Source of the DNA: CAWACP01 sp963780655
Lineage (GTDB): Bacteria; Acidobacteriota; Terriglobia; Bryobacterales; Bryobacteraceae
Assembly: GCA_963780655.1 (NCBI GenBank)
Contig: CAWACP010000006.1
Span: forward strand, 496,001 to 560,000
DNA: 64,000 nucleotides
Reading direction: 5' to 3'
The position numbers and the translations under genes are program-made. Numbering within the stretch: position 1 is the stretch's first letter; every line of letters starts with the position of its first letter. Of this stretch, positions 24,639-32,678 are shown one piece after another. The notes under the pieces were generated by a model. That model saw nothing but the letters and a program-made list of their open reading frames with translations, was not told the DNA's origin and did not search any database.

Positions 24639-26094
24639 GTACACCGTCATCCACGAGCGGCCGGAGAGCTTCTACGACCGCTTCGATCGCAAGGCCGACC
24701 TGCAGCAGCAGACGCATTACTGCCCCGGCTGCGGCCACGGCATTGCGCAGAAACTCATCGCCGAAGCCATCGACGAGTTCGGCATCGCAGACCGCACCAT
24801 CTTCGTCAGCCCGGTGGGCTGTTCGGTATTCGCGTATTACTACTTCGATACCGGCAACATTCAGGCCGCGCATGGCCGCGCATCGGCCGTCGCCACGGCG
24901 GTGAAGCGCACGCGTCCCGAGAGCATCGTGCTGGCCTACCAGGGCGATGGCGATCTGGCGGCCATCGGCACGGCCGAGATCATTCATGCGGCGAACCGCG
25001 GCGAGCACATCACAATCTTTTTCGTGAATAACGCGATCTACGGAATGACCGGCGGTCAGATGGCGCCCACCACGCTGATCGGCGCGAAGACCACCACAAC
25101 GCCGTTCGGCCGCGACCCGCTCACCGACGGCTACCCGCTGCACGTCTCGGAGTTGCTGGCCACGCTCGAAGCGCCCGTATATATCGAGCGCGTGGCGCTG
25201 GGTAATAACAAGCAGATCATGCAGGCGGCGAAGGCTGTGAAGAAGGCGATTCGCAATCAGATCGATGGCCTGGGATTCTCGCTGGTGGAGATACTGTCGC
25301 CATGTCCCACGGTATGGAAGATGGAGCCGGTGGACGCGCAACGCTACGTGCATGACGAGTTGACGAAGGCGTTCCCGACGGCTGTCTTCCGCGACCGCAC
25401 TAAGGAAGTTGCCTCCCGCACACTCTCCGCAGCGCCTCAGTCCGACATCCGTACTGTTTTGGGAATCGAATGTGGGGCGGGCCCCCGGCCTGCGGCGGGC
25501 GCCTCGCCCGCCCATCTAACCCTGGATCTCCGCGCCCGCGTTGCCGGCTTCGGCGGGCAGGGCGTTCTGCTGCTGGGCGAGTTGCTGGCCGAGGCCGGCA
25601 TGCAGGCCGGCCATCACGTGTCGTGGCTCCCGTCCTACGGTCCGGAGATGCGCTCCGGCACATCGAACTGCCACGTCCGCGTCACCTCAAAGCGCCTTGA
25701 CTCTCCGATGGTCACGCGGCCGAACGTGCTGTTCGCGCTGAACGAGCCTTCCCTGCGCAGGTTCATCGCGGACGTCGAGCCCGGCGGCCTCGTGTTCTAC
25801 AACGGAGCCGAAATTCCTGAAGATTGCCGGAGATCCGACGTCTCCGCGCTAGCGGCGCCTTTCATCGAGATTGCCGACCAGGCAGGCTCCGCGAAGGCCG
25901 GCAACATGATTATGCTCGGCGCTTTCCTCGAACGGTTCGGCGCGCTGCCGGAAGAGTGCATCGAAGGCGCGCTGTGGCGGCTGGTGAAGAGCGAACGCTG
26001 GATTGAAGTGGATCGCGCGGCGCTGGCGCGCGGGCGCTCCATTTCAAGAGAGGCTCGCGGCAGGGAAATCGCGAAGGAGGCCATTCATGCCTGA
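24625..26094 (+). CDS. Fused beta + gamma subunits of 2-ketoisovalerate ferredoxin oxidoreductase
   Basis: 489 residues. Residues 1-275 are the thiamine-diphosphate beta subunit: 'HYCPGCGHGIAQKLIAEAI', the 'GDGDLAAIG' metal site and 'NNAIYGMTGGQMAPTT'. Residues about 300-489 are the gamma subunit: 'VAGFGGQGVLLLGELLAEAG' and 'PSYGPEMRSGTSNCHV'. These are often separate genes. The joint (residues 283-297) is encoded by a palindromic GC-rich repeat and reads Gly/Ala/Pro-rich. The start at 24625 follows GGAGGAGG. It oxidatively decarboxylates branched-chain 2-oxoacids to acyl-CoA and reduced ferredoxin with VorB and the delta subunit. Confidence 0.92.
   Translation: MASAEYTVIHERPESFYDRFDRKADLQQQTHYCPGCGHGIAQKLIAEAIDEFGIADRTIFVSPVGCSVFAYYYFDTGNIQAAHGRASAVATAVKRTRPESIVLAYQGDGDLAAIGTAEIIHAANRGEHITIFFVNNAIYGMTGGQMAPTTLIGAKTTTTPFGRDPLTDGYPLHVSELLATLEAPVYIERVALGNNKQIMQAAKAVKKAIRNQIDGLGFSLVEILSPCPTVWKMEPVDAQRYVHDELTKAFPTAVFRDRTKEVASRTLSAAPQSDIRTVLGIECGAGPRPAAGASPAHLTLDLRARVAGFGGQGVLLLGELLAEAGMQAGHHVSWLPSYGPEMRSGTSNCHVRVTSKRLDSPMVTRPNVLFALNEPSLRRFIADVEPGGLVFYNGAEIPEDCRRSDVSALAAPFIEIADQAGSAKAGNMIMLGAFLERFGALPEECIEGALWRLVKSERWIEVDRAALARGRSISREARGREIAKEAIHA
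25472..25514. repeat. GC-rich palindromic repeat in the interdomain linker
   Basis: GTGGGGCGGGCCCCCGGCC followed by GGCGGGCGCCTCGCCCGCC. It is the same family as 10526-10660 and 2078-2130, and is translated in frame between the beta and gamma domains. Confidence 0.75.
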
Positions 26095-27028
26095 CTCCGA
26101 TGTGCTCGTGTGGTTTCGCGGCGGCTTCGTGCCGCTGAAAGATGCCAACGTCAATATACTCACGCATGCCCTGCACTACGGCACCGGCGTGTTCGAGGGG
26201 ATTCGCGGCTACTGGTCGGAGGCCGACCACGACCTGCTTCTGGTGCGCCCCGAGGATCACTACCGCCGCTGGAAAGCGAACTGCGGCATTCTGATGATGG
26301 ATGTTCCGCAATCGGCGGACGAGCTGGCCGGCATTACCGCCGAGCTGGTGTGCCGCAACCAGTTCCAGACGAACATCTACGTCCGGCCGCTCGCGTATCG
26401 ATCGTCGCCGCGCATCGGCGTTCATCCGGACGACAAGTTCGACATCGCCATCGTCGCCATTCCGTTCGGCGATTATCTGGACAGCCACAACGGCCTGCAC
26501 GCGGGCGTGGTGAGCTGGCGCCGCATTCAGGACAATGCCATCCCTGGCCGGGCGAAGATCTGCGGCGCCTACGTCAACAGCGCTCTCGCTTCGATGGAGG
26601 CGCGACTGAACGGTTTCGATGAGGCTATCTTCCTGAGCGAGAGCGGCCATGTTGCCGAGGGCGCCACCTGCAACATCTTCGTGGTCCGCAACGGCAGGCT
26701 GATCACGCCTTCAGCGAACGAGAACATTCTGGAAGGCATCACGCGCGATTCGGTGATGCAACTGGCGCGCAGGGAGCTCGGCCTCGAGGTAGTGGAGCGG
26801 CCCCTCGAGCGCAGCGAGCTATACGTCGCCGACGAGATCTTCTTCACGGGAACGGCGGTAGAGGTCGGGCCGGTGACGCGAGTAGACCACCGTCGCATCG
26901 GGTCGGGCGAGATCGGGCCGATCACCCAGGCCCTGCGCCGGCTGTATTTCGATGCCATGCGCGGCCGTCTGCCTGCGTGGCGGCACTGGGTCGTCCCAGC
27001 CTGGCAACACGCATTAGTCCCCGCGTAG
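26087..27028 (+). CDS. ilvE: Branched-chain amino acid aminotransferase
   Basis: 313 residues, PLP fold type IV. 'HALHYGTGVFEGIRGY', 'RPLAYRS', the Schiff-base lysine in 'GRAKICGAYVNS', 'ESGHVAEGATCNIFVVRNG' and 'ILEGITRDSVMQLAR' mark an IlvE. It converts Val, Leu and Ile to the 2-oxoacids used by the VOR complex. GAAGGAGG precedes the ATG at 26087, which overlaps the previous stop by 8 bases, so it belongs to the operon. The C-terminal dozen residues (WRHWVVPAWQHALVPA) look extended relative to the family. Confidence 0.93.
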   Translation: MPDSDVLVWFRGGFVPLKDANVNILTHALHYGTGVFEGIRGYWSEADHDLLLVRPEDHYRRWKANCGILMMDVPQSADELAGITAELVCRNQFQTNIYVRPLAYRSSPRIGVHPDDKFDIAIVAIPFGDYLDSHNGLHAGVVSWRRIQDNAIPGRAKICGAYVNSALASMEARLNGFDEAIFLSESGHVAEGATCNIFVVRNGRLITPSANENILEGITRDSVMQLARRELGLEVVERPLERSELYVADEIFFTGTAVEVGPVTRVDHRRIGSGEIGPITQALRRLYFDAMRGRLPAWRHWVVPAWQHALVPA

Positions 27029-27213
27029 ATGTAGAGCGCGATTGGTTCAAACGCGATTCCGGATCAGACCGGCTTGCGGACTCGAAGACTCCACTGCTCT
27101 AACGATCTCGCGCCGGCAGCGCCTGTACATTTGATGCAGGCGCCATGCAAGCCGGCACTCACGCGGGTTTTCGTGGTCGTTGGTGGCCCGCAGGGCCATG
27201 GAGACAGGCTTTC
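27029..27213. other. Gene-free stretch upstream of the MITE-like repeat
   Basis: Part of a 351-base gene-free gap between the VOR operon and the ABC exporter. No coding signal is seen; a short palindrome, GGCCCGCAGGGCC, lies near 27186. No clear terminator was found after the aminotransferase. Confidence 0.4.
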
Positions 27214-27356
27214 AGACGGTGCTGAAAAGTAAGTCAACGTCTGGGCATGCAGGCGAAAACGCCTGCTCCACCACGGTGCATCAACAGTTTACGGCAAAGT
27301 GGAGTAGGCTTTTGGCCAGGCCTTTGGCCTGCGCAGTTCTTTTTTCAGCACCGGCT
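27214..27356. repeat. MITE-like element with GCTGAAAA terminal repeats
   Basis: The left end AGACGGTGCTGAAAAGTAAG and the right end TTTTTTCAGCACCGG are inverted. The interior holds the hairpins GCAGGCGAAAACGCCTGC and CAGGCC-TTT-GGCCTG. The same left end occurs inverted at 51555-51576. A GGCTTTCAG direct repeat lies just outside the left end (27208-27216) and at the right end (27353-27361). Confidence 0.7.
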
Positions 27357-27379
27357 TTCAGCCTGCATAAGCGACAAGT

Positions 27380-29212
27380 TCAATCCCCCGCCACCGGCGC
27401 CCCGGCGAGTTTCTGGTCCTTGTACTGCAATTGAAACAGCTTCCAGTAAATGCCGCGCAGCGCGAGCAGTTGCTGGTGCGTTCCCGATTCGCGCAACTGG
27501 CCCTTGTGCATCACCAGAATGCGGTCGGCCCGCTGGATGGTCGAAAGACGGTGCGCAATTACGATCGACGTGCGGCCTTCCACCAGATGATCCAGCGCCT
27601 CGCGAATCCTGATTTCGGTCTCCGTATCGACGCTGGAAGTGGCCTCATCGAGGATAAGTATGCGCGGGTCGTGAGCCAGCGCGCGCGCAAAGCTCATGAG
27701 CTGCTTCTGGCCGGTGGAGTACCCGTTGCCGCGCTCCCGCACCGCCTGAGCGTAGCCATCGGGCAAGCGTTCCACAAAATCGGACAGATTAACGCGTTCG
27801 GCCGCGCGCTGCACCTCGGATGCGCTGATACCCGCGGTCCCCAGCCGGATATTGCTCTCGATGGTCCCCGTAAACAGATAAGGATCCTGCAGAACGATTC
27901 CGAACTGGCGCCGGAGGTCCGCAAGGTCCAGTTCGCGAATATCCACTCCCCCGATGCGAATGGCGCCGCGCTGGACATCGTAGAAACGCAGCAGCAGGTT
28001 CGTCAGCGTCGTCTTTCCCGCGCCGGTATGTCCGACAACGGCGACTGTCTCTCCAGGGTCCACGCGGAATGAGACGTCGCGTAATACCCAGTCCTCATCT
28101 TTATAGGCGAACCAAACGTGTTCGAATTCCAGGGTGGCCGGCGCCGCGGGAACCGGTTGCACAGCGGCCGCGGAAAGAATATGGGCCGGCGTATCCAGCA
28201 GCTTGAAAATCCGCTCGGCCGCAGCCATGGCCGCCTGCAGGATGTTGTATTTCTCGCTCAGGTCCTGGATGGGACGGAAGAATCGCAGGCCATACTGGAA
28301 AAAAGCCACCAGAATGCCCAGCGAAAGCGCGCCGTTGCGAATGCGAAAACCGCCCCAGGCCAGCAACATCGCCAGGCCCAGCATGCCCAGAAACTCCACC
28401 GCCGGATAGAACCATCCATAGGCGGTAATGGAATCCTTGAAGGCGTCCATGTGCTCGCGATTTACCTGATCGAATTCGCGCCGGCTGATCGCTTCGCGAT
28501 TGAACAGATGCAATACCGAGATGCCGTTCACGTGCTCCTGCAGGTACGAATTAATCTTCGCGATGGCAATACGAATGCGTCTGTAGCTTTGCTGGACAGC
28601 CCGGCGGAACGCGACGGTCACTATCACCACGAACGGCATCACCGCCATCAGAAACCCGGTCATTCCAGGGCTCAGCCGCAGCATGATCAGTACCACGAAG
28701 CCGAGCATCAGCAGGTCGCCAATAATGGTTACCAGCCCGGACGCGAACAGGTCGTTCAGGACATCCACATCCGTCGTGACCCGGGTAACCAGACGGCCCA
28801 CCGGGTTTCTGTCGAAGAATGCAACATCCAGTTTCTGCAGATGGGCCATTAGCTGGCGGCGCAGATCGAACATTGCTTTCTGGCCGGTCCACTGCATCAG
28901 ATAGCTCTGGACGAAATCGCAGAGCATAGCGCCGGCCACGCAGGCGAGATACAGAATGGAAATTTGCCCCAGGCCTGTCCAGGGATTTGCCGAGAGCCAG
29001 TTCCCGCCAAATCCTGATGAATAGCCGGGCCGAGGCGCCAGGTAGCGGTCGACAGCGATCTTTGTGAGCAACGGTCCGGCAATCTGGAGCAGAGAGCTGA
29101 CCAGGAGAAACACGAGGGAGACAGAAACGGCGCGCCGGTACGGGCGCATATAGGCGAGCAGGCGCCGCATCAGGCGGCGATCCCACGCTTTTCCGAGAAC
29201 CTCCTCTTCCAC
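27380..29212 (-). CDS. ABC transporter, fused membrane and ATP-binding domains (MsbA/MdlB-like exporter)
   Basis: 610 residues: six-span ABC_membrane domain (1-330) and a nucleotide-binding domain. Walker A is GHTGAGKTT (394-402). The signature is unusual, YSTGQKQLM in place of LSGGQ. Walker B is 'RILILDEATSSVD' and the H-loop 'IVIAHRLSTI' follows. It works as a homo- or heterodimer exporting lipid, drug or peptide; the substrate cannot be told. A single gene with no partner beside it favours a homodimer. It begins 'MEEEVLGKAWDRRLMRRLLA', as in many acidobacterial and firmicute MdlB-type proteins. Confidence 0.93.
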   Translation of the reverse strand: MEEEVLGKAWDRRLMRRLLAYMRPYRRAVSVSLVFLLVSSLLQIAGPLLTKIAVDRYLAPRPGYSSGFGGNWLSANPWTGLGQISILYLACVAGAMLCDFVQSYLMQWTGQKAMFDLRRQLMAHLQKLDVAFFDRNPVGRLVTRVTTDVDVLNDLFASGLVTIIGDLLMLGFVVLIMLRLSPGMTGFLMAVMPFVVIVTVAFRRAVQQSYRRIRIAIAKINSYLQEHVNGISVLHLFNREAISRREFDQVNREHMDAFKDSITAYGWFYPAVEFLGMLGLAMLLAWGGFRIRNGALSLGILVAFFQYGLRFFRPIQDLSEKYNILQAAMAAAERIFKLLDTPAHILSAAAVQPVPAAPATLEFEHVWFAYKDEDWVLRDVSFRVDPGETVAVVGHTGAGKTTLTNLLLRFYDVQRGAIRIGGVDIRELDLADLRRQFGIVLQDPYLFTGTIESNIRLGTAGISASEVQRAAERVNLSDFVERLPDGYAQAVRERGNGYSTGQKQLMSFARALAHDPRILILDEATSSVDTETEIRIREALDHLVEGRTSIVIAHRLSTIQRADRILVMHKGQLRESGTHQQLLALRGIYWKLFQLQYKDQKLAGAPVAGD

Positions 29213-29351
29213 TCAGGTCCAGTTTATCGCACACGTTGGGAAACTCCTGGCCGAAGCATTCCGGTGGGGTCCCGGCCGACCGTCGTAACTCGCAACACAC
29301 GCAATAACTGCCGACCCAGGCCCGTCACAAAGCGGCTCCTCAGTACTGTTT

Positions 29352-29375
29352 TGTTCTGTTTTTGGAACACAGGCC
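29352..29375 (+). promoter_or_regulatory. Operator-like dyad repeat, copy 1
   Basis: A 24-base unit containing TGTTCTGTTTTTGGAACA (TGTTC/GAACA arms, 8-base centre). It is repeated 85 bases downstream with a single mismatch. It lies upstream of the AT-hook gene. Confidence 0.6.
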
Positions 29376-29436
29376 TTGATAAAAGGCCTCAAATGCTGTA
29401 CAACAACAATTGTAAGTCTATGGAAATGTTAAACTC

Positions 29437-29460
29437 TGTTCTGTTTTTGGAACAGAGGCC
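29437..29460 (+). promoter_or_regulatory. Operator-like dyad repeat, copy 2
   Basis: Second copy of the TGTTC-N8-GAACA unit, followed by a small GCCCC/GGGGC hairpin (29459-29472) and then by the ribosome site of the AT-hook gene. The 85-base spacing is close to eight helical turns. Confidence 0.6.
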
Positions 29461-29498
29461 CCCTTTCGGGGCACACTTTTGCGGGCGAAAGGACTCGG

Positions 29499-29720
29499 AT
29501 GGACGTAGCCAAAATACTGGTGGAACTACGACAGGAACGTGAGCAGCTCGAAGAGGCCATCATGAGCCTCGAGCGGTTGGCAAGATCGCGCGGGAAGAAG
29601 CGTGGCCGGCCACCTGCCTGGATGACAGAGGTGAAGCGCCGGGGACGCCCGCCGGGGAGCAAGAACAAGCCCCGGGCAGACAAGAGCGGCACCTCCTCAG
29701 CCAAAGCAGCGGTCGCCTGA
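29499..29720 (+). CDS. Small coiled-coil protein with two AT-hook motifs
   Basis: 73 residues. Residues 1-27 form an amphipathic coiled coil (VAKILVELRQEREQLEEAIM). Two AT-hooks follow, 'KKRGRPPAW' and 'RRGRPPGSKNK', with a Lys/Ala-rich tail. This suggests a small nucleoid or DNA-binding protein. AAAGGA lies 5 bases before the ATG. The upstream 280 bases hold two copies of a dyad repeat, so it is probably autoregulated or repressed. It stands alone. Confidence 0.82.
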   Translation: MDVAKILVELRQEREQLEEAIMSLERLARSRGKKRGRPPAWMTEVKRRGRPPGSKNKPRADKSGTSSAKAAVA

Positions 29721-29780
29721 ACTGCGGGGGCCGCACGGAACTGCAGGCCCCTTCGCAAATTGCAGTGCCATCTCCCGCGA

Positions 29781-32117
29781 TTATTCCGGGTAGAGCAGGT
29801 ATTGCCGCCGCGCCTCCCTGAACGCGCGCAGCGGGTCCATCAATTCATCCACAATCGAATCCGGGTCTGTCCCATCCTCCATCTCCTGCAGCACGTGCCG
29901 GTTCCCAATCAGCCATCGATTTGCTTCAAGGTCGATCTTCCCTGGCCACAGACTCCTCAAGGCGAACGCAATTTCGAGACCCAGGCGCGTGCTGTCGAAC
30001 TCATCCCGATCGGTGATCGTGAACCTGCATCCTTCAATCGTGCGATTTTTGAAGTTCGACGAATCCGGCCGGAAGCGGACCGGATACGCCTTTACGCCGG
30101 GTATATGCCGGGAATTCAGCCAGTCGGCCAGGTGACGCCCGTTGATCCACTCGGCGCCGATCTGTTCGAACGGCGAATCGGTCCCTCTGCCGACGGAGTA
30201 GTTCGGCGACGCCTCCAGCATCGCCAGTCCCGGATAAAGCAGCGCTGCATTCAGGCTGCGCATGTTCGGCGACGGATTTATCCAGGCGAGGCCCGTGGAA
30301 TCGAACCAGAATCCCCGCTGCCAGCCGCTGAGGCGAATCACCTGAAGGTCGAGTCCCAGGTGGCGCTGGCCGTTCACCATATTCGCGATCTCGCCGAGCG
30401 TCATGCCATGGCGCAGCGGCATTTCCACGCACCCCGTGAACGATTCCAGATCCTTATCGAGAATCGGCCCCTCCATATGGACGCCGGTGACCGGGTTCGG
30501 CCGGTCGAGCACCACGAATCGCAAATGTCGTCTGGCAGACTCCTCCATTGCATAGACCATGGTGCAGGAGTACGTATAGAATCGCGCTCCAACGTCCTGA
30601 ATGTCGAACACTACCGTGTCCACGCCGCTCAGCATCGAGTCGGTCAGGCGCCGCGCATCGGGCCGATAGAGGCTCCAGATACGAATCCCCGTGGTGGGAT
30701 CGGCTGAATTCGCAACGTCCGGCTGATCCTGCTGGCCCGCCATGCCGTGCTCGGGAGAATACAGCGCCCGGATATCCACGCCCGCGTCGCGCATTGCATC
30801 GACATTGCGGCGGCCTTCGCGGTCCACTCCGGTCTGGTTCGTGATCAAACCCACGCGCCGGCCGCGCAATGGCGCGAAATGCTGCTCCTCGAGAACGTCA
30901 AGGCCGGTCAGGACGCGCGTTGAGATATTCACCTTGCGGTGGAGGCCGGCGCCTACAATCGTCTCGTCATATCCGGTGATTTTCACGGACGGGGACGCGA
31001 TGCCGTACGCAGCCGCCGCGATCGTCGCGATGCGGCTGCGCAGCGAGGTGATGGACTTGCCTCTATGCGGATGCACGGCGTTCGTGAGCAGAATCACGTA
31101 CGTGCGGCTGAATGGGTCGATCCAGAGCGACGTGCCCGTGAATCCCGTGTGGCCGTACGAGCCGATCGGGAACAATTCCCCGCGATTTGCCGAGAATGGC
31201 GAGTCGATGTCCCAACCGAGCCCGCGCAGGATGGGCTGGTCCGCTGGACTCTGCGGCGTTGTGAACTTCTCCACCACAAGAGGACTGAACACAGTCCGTC
31301 CGCCGAGAACGCCGCCATCGATCATCATTTGCGCGAATTTCGCCATGTCATCGGCGGTGGTGAATACTCCGGCATGGCCGGCCACGCCGCCCATGAAGCG
31401 GGACGTCTCGTCGTGCACAACCCCGCGAATCGGCTGGCCGGTTGCTGGATCGATCTCCGTTGGAGCAATCCGCGGGCGCAGACCTGGCGGTGGCAGAAAC
31501 ATGGTGTCCTTCATGCCGAGCGGGCCGAACACCACATCGCTCGCGTACTGCGACAGCGGCTCGCCGGCCAGCCTGTGCACAATTTCTCCGAGGAGGATGA
31601 AATTGATATCGCTGTAAACGAATTCGACGCCCGGGGGACCGGCCGGCTTGTCCATGAGCGCCTTGCTGATTCCTGTGTCATATCCGCTCCATACTGGCGA
31701 CAGGTCCAGATCGGGCCGGAGTCCGGAGAAATGGGTCATCAGATTTCGTACGGTGATACCGCTGTGGCCGCCCTGAAATTCCGGCAGGTAATGCGTCACC
31801 GGATCGTTGATGCGGATGCGGCCTTGCTCGAACAGCTTCATCAGGCAGGACGTGGTCGCGAGGATCTTGGTGAGCGAGGCGGCATCGAAGATCGTGTCCA
31901 CGGTCATCGGCTCGCGTTGCGGGACCAGCGCGCGCCACCCGTACGCTTTTCTGTAAGTGACCTGGCCGTCGTGGCCGATCAGCAGCACGGCGCCGGGGAT
32001 CAGTCCGTCGGAAACGGCGCGGCTGATTTCGGCGTCGGCCTGAGCGGCGGCGGGGAACGTCTCCCCGGCCAGCGCGGGGATCAGGCAAATCGTGAACAGT
32101 AGCGCCGCCCGCCTCAT
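29781..32117 (-). CDS. Serine hydrolase (beta-lactamase family) fused to NamZ/DUF1343 domain
   Basis: 778 residues with a signal peptide (MRRAALLFTICLIPALAGET). Residues 30-370 are a class C beta-lactamase/PBP4-like domain with S81-L-T-K84, 'VYSDIN' as the Y-x-N element and 'YGHTGFTG'. Residues about 390-778 are a DUF1343/NamZ domain ('LRGRRVGLITNQTGVD', 'LYSPEHGMAG', 'FDIQDVGARFYTY', 'VLDRPNPVTG'). NamZ proteins are exo-N-acetylmuramidases, so the fusion would couple a peptidoglycan-peptide or ester hydrolase with sugar trimming in the periplasm. The ATG at 32117 overlaps the upstream stop by 4 bases. Confidence 0.92.
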   Translation of the reverse strand: MRRAALLFTICLIPALAGETFPAAAQADAEISRAVSDGLIPGAVLLIGHDGQVTYRKAYGWRALVPQREPMTVDTIFDAASLTKILATTSCLMKLFEQGRIRINDPVTHYLPEFQGGHSGITVRNLMTHFSGLRPDLDLSPVWSGYDTGISKALMDKPAGPPGVEFVYSDINFILLGEIVHRLAGEPLSQYASDVVFGPLGMKDTMFLPPPGLRPRIAPTEIDPATGQPIRGVVHDETSRFMGGVAGHAGVFTTADDMAKFAQMMIDGGVLGGRTVFSPLVVEKFTTPQSPADQPILRGLGWDIDSPFSANRGELFPIGSYGHTGFTGTSLWIDPFSRTYVILLTNAVHPHRGKSITSLRSRIATIAAAAYGIASPSVKITGYDETIVGAGLHRKVNISTRVLTGLDVLEEQHFAPLRGRRVGLITNQTGVDREGRRNVDAMRDAGVDIRALYSPEHGMAGQQDQPDVANSADPTTGIRIWSLYRPDARRLTDSMLSGVDTVVFDIQDVGARFYTYSCTMVYAMEESARRHLRFVVLDRPNPVTGVHMEGPILDKDLESFTGCVEMPLRHGMTLGEIANMVNGQRHLGLDLQVIRLSGWQRGFWFDSTGLAWINPSPNMRSLNAALLYPGLAMLEASPNYSVGRGTDSPFEQIGAEWINGRHLADWLNSRHIPGVKAYPVRFRPDSSNFKNRTIEGCRFTITDRDEFDSTRLGLEIAFALRSLWPGKIDLEANRWLIGNRHVLQEMEDGTDPDSIVDELMDPLRAFREARRQYLLYPE

Positions 32118-32404
32118 TGCAGTTTCGCCGCGAGAGTGTTCAGCAGCGCCGCGAGATCCACGTCCTTCTGCGTGATGCCGCCGGCGTCGTGGGTGGTCAG
32201 GTCCACGGTGACGCGATTGTAGACATTCAGCCACTCGGGGTGATGGTTCAGCTTCTCGATGGCGATGGCCGCCGTGGCCATGAAGCCGAAGGCATGGACA
32301 AAGTCGGGGAAGCGGAATTCATGATGGAGCTTGCCGTTCATCACGGTCCAGCCGGGCAGTTTTGCCAGAGCGTCGTCGAGATGCGGTCCGGAAAGGGTCT
32401 GCAT
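32114..32404 (-). CDS. phhB: 4a-hydroxytetrahydrobiopterin dehydratase (pterin-4a-carbinolamine dehydratase)
   Basis: 96 residues, full length. The active-site signature is present: 'LNHHPEWLNVYNRVTVDL' and 'THDAGGITQKDVDLA'. The family recycles tetrahydropterin after aromatic hydroxylation or serves as a transcription cofactor. No aromatic amino acid hydroxylase lies nearby. It is the first gene of a two-gene unit with the serine hydrolase/NamZ fusion (ATGA overlap), an unexpected partner. Confidence 0.93.
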   Translation of the reverse strand: MQTLSGPHLDDALAKLPGWTVMNGKLHHEFRFPDFVHAFGFMATAAIAIEKLNHHPEWLNVYNRVTVDLTTHDAGGITQKDVDLAALLNTLAAKLQ

Positions 32405-32475
32405 GAGATCTATTGTGCACTTGTATTACATCAGCATAGAATTGTCGCAGCCCGCGAAGAATTCAGCACCGTGCT

Positions 32476-32536
32476 ACCGCTCCCTCACGGTCGCGGCTCG
32501 GAAAGGCCGGCTGAGCCGCGACCGCGAGGGAGCGGT
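32476..32536. repeat. Long imperfect inverted repeat
   Basis: 24-base arms at 32476-32499 (starting ACCGCTCCCTCACGG) and 32513-32536 (ending GGGAGCGGT) match at 23 of 24 positions around a 13-base loop. I recognise this type of CCGCTCCCT...AGGGAGCGG element as widespread in Solibacter-like genomes, from memory only. Confidence 0.75.
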
Positions 32537-32558
32537 TTGGTTGCGGCTGTGCTGCTTT

Positions 32559-32641
32559 GTGGGGTGGGCTTTCAGCCCGCGGCGGCTTTTCAAGCCGCTT
32601 GGCCGATTGCAAATCGGCCGCAGGATACAATCCTGCCCCAC
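32559..32641. repeat. Branched palindromic unit: four hairpins closed by an outer stem
   Basis: The outer stem GTGGGG (32559-32564) / CCCCAC (32636-32641) encloses four perfect hairpins, each with a 3-base loop. They are GGGCT-TTC-AGCCC (32566-32578), GCGGCTT-TTC-AAGCCGC (32582-32598), GGCCGATT-GCA-AATCGGCC (32601-32619) and CAGGAT-ACA-ATCCTG (32621-32635). Confidence 0.8.
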
Positions 32642-32678
32642 GGTACTGACGATATAATCTCCGCAGAGGAAACTCGAA

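Noticed and set aside
32559..32641. A tRNA reading of the branched structure
   Set aside because: The four hairpins lack D-loop and T-loop consensus, have 3-base loops, and there is no CCA-compatible acceptor or anticodon loop of 7.
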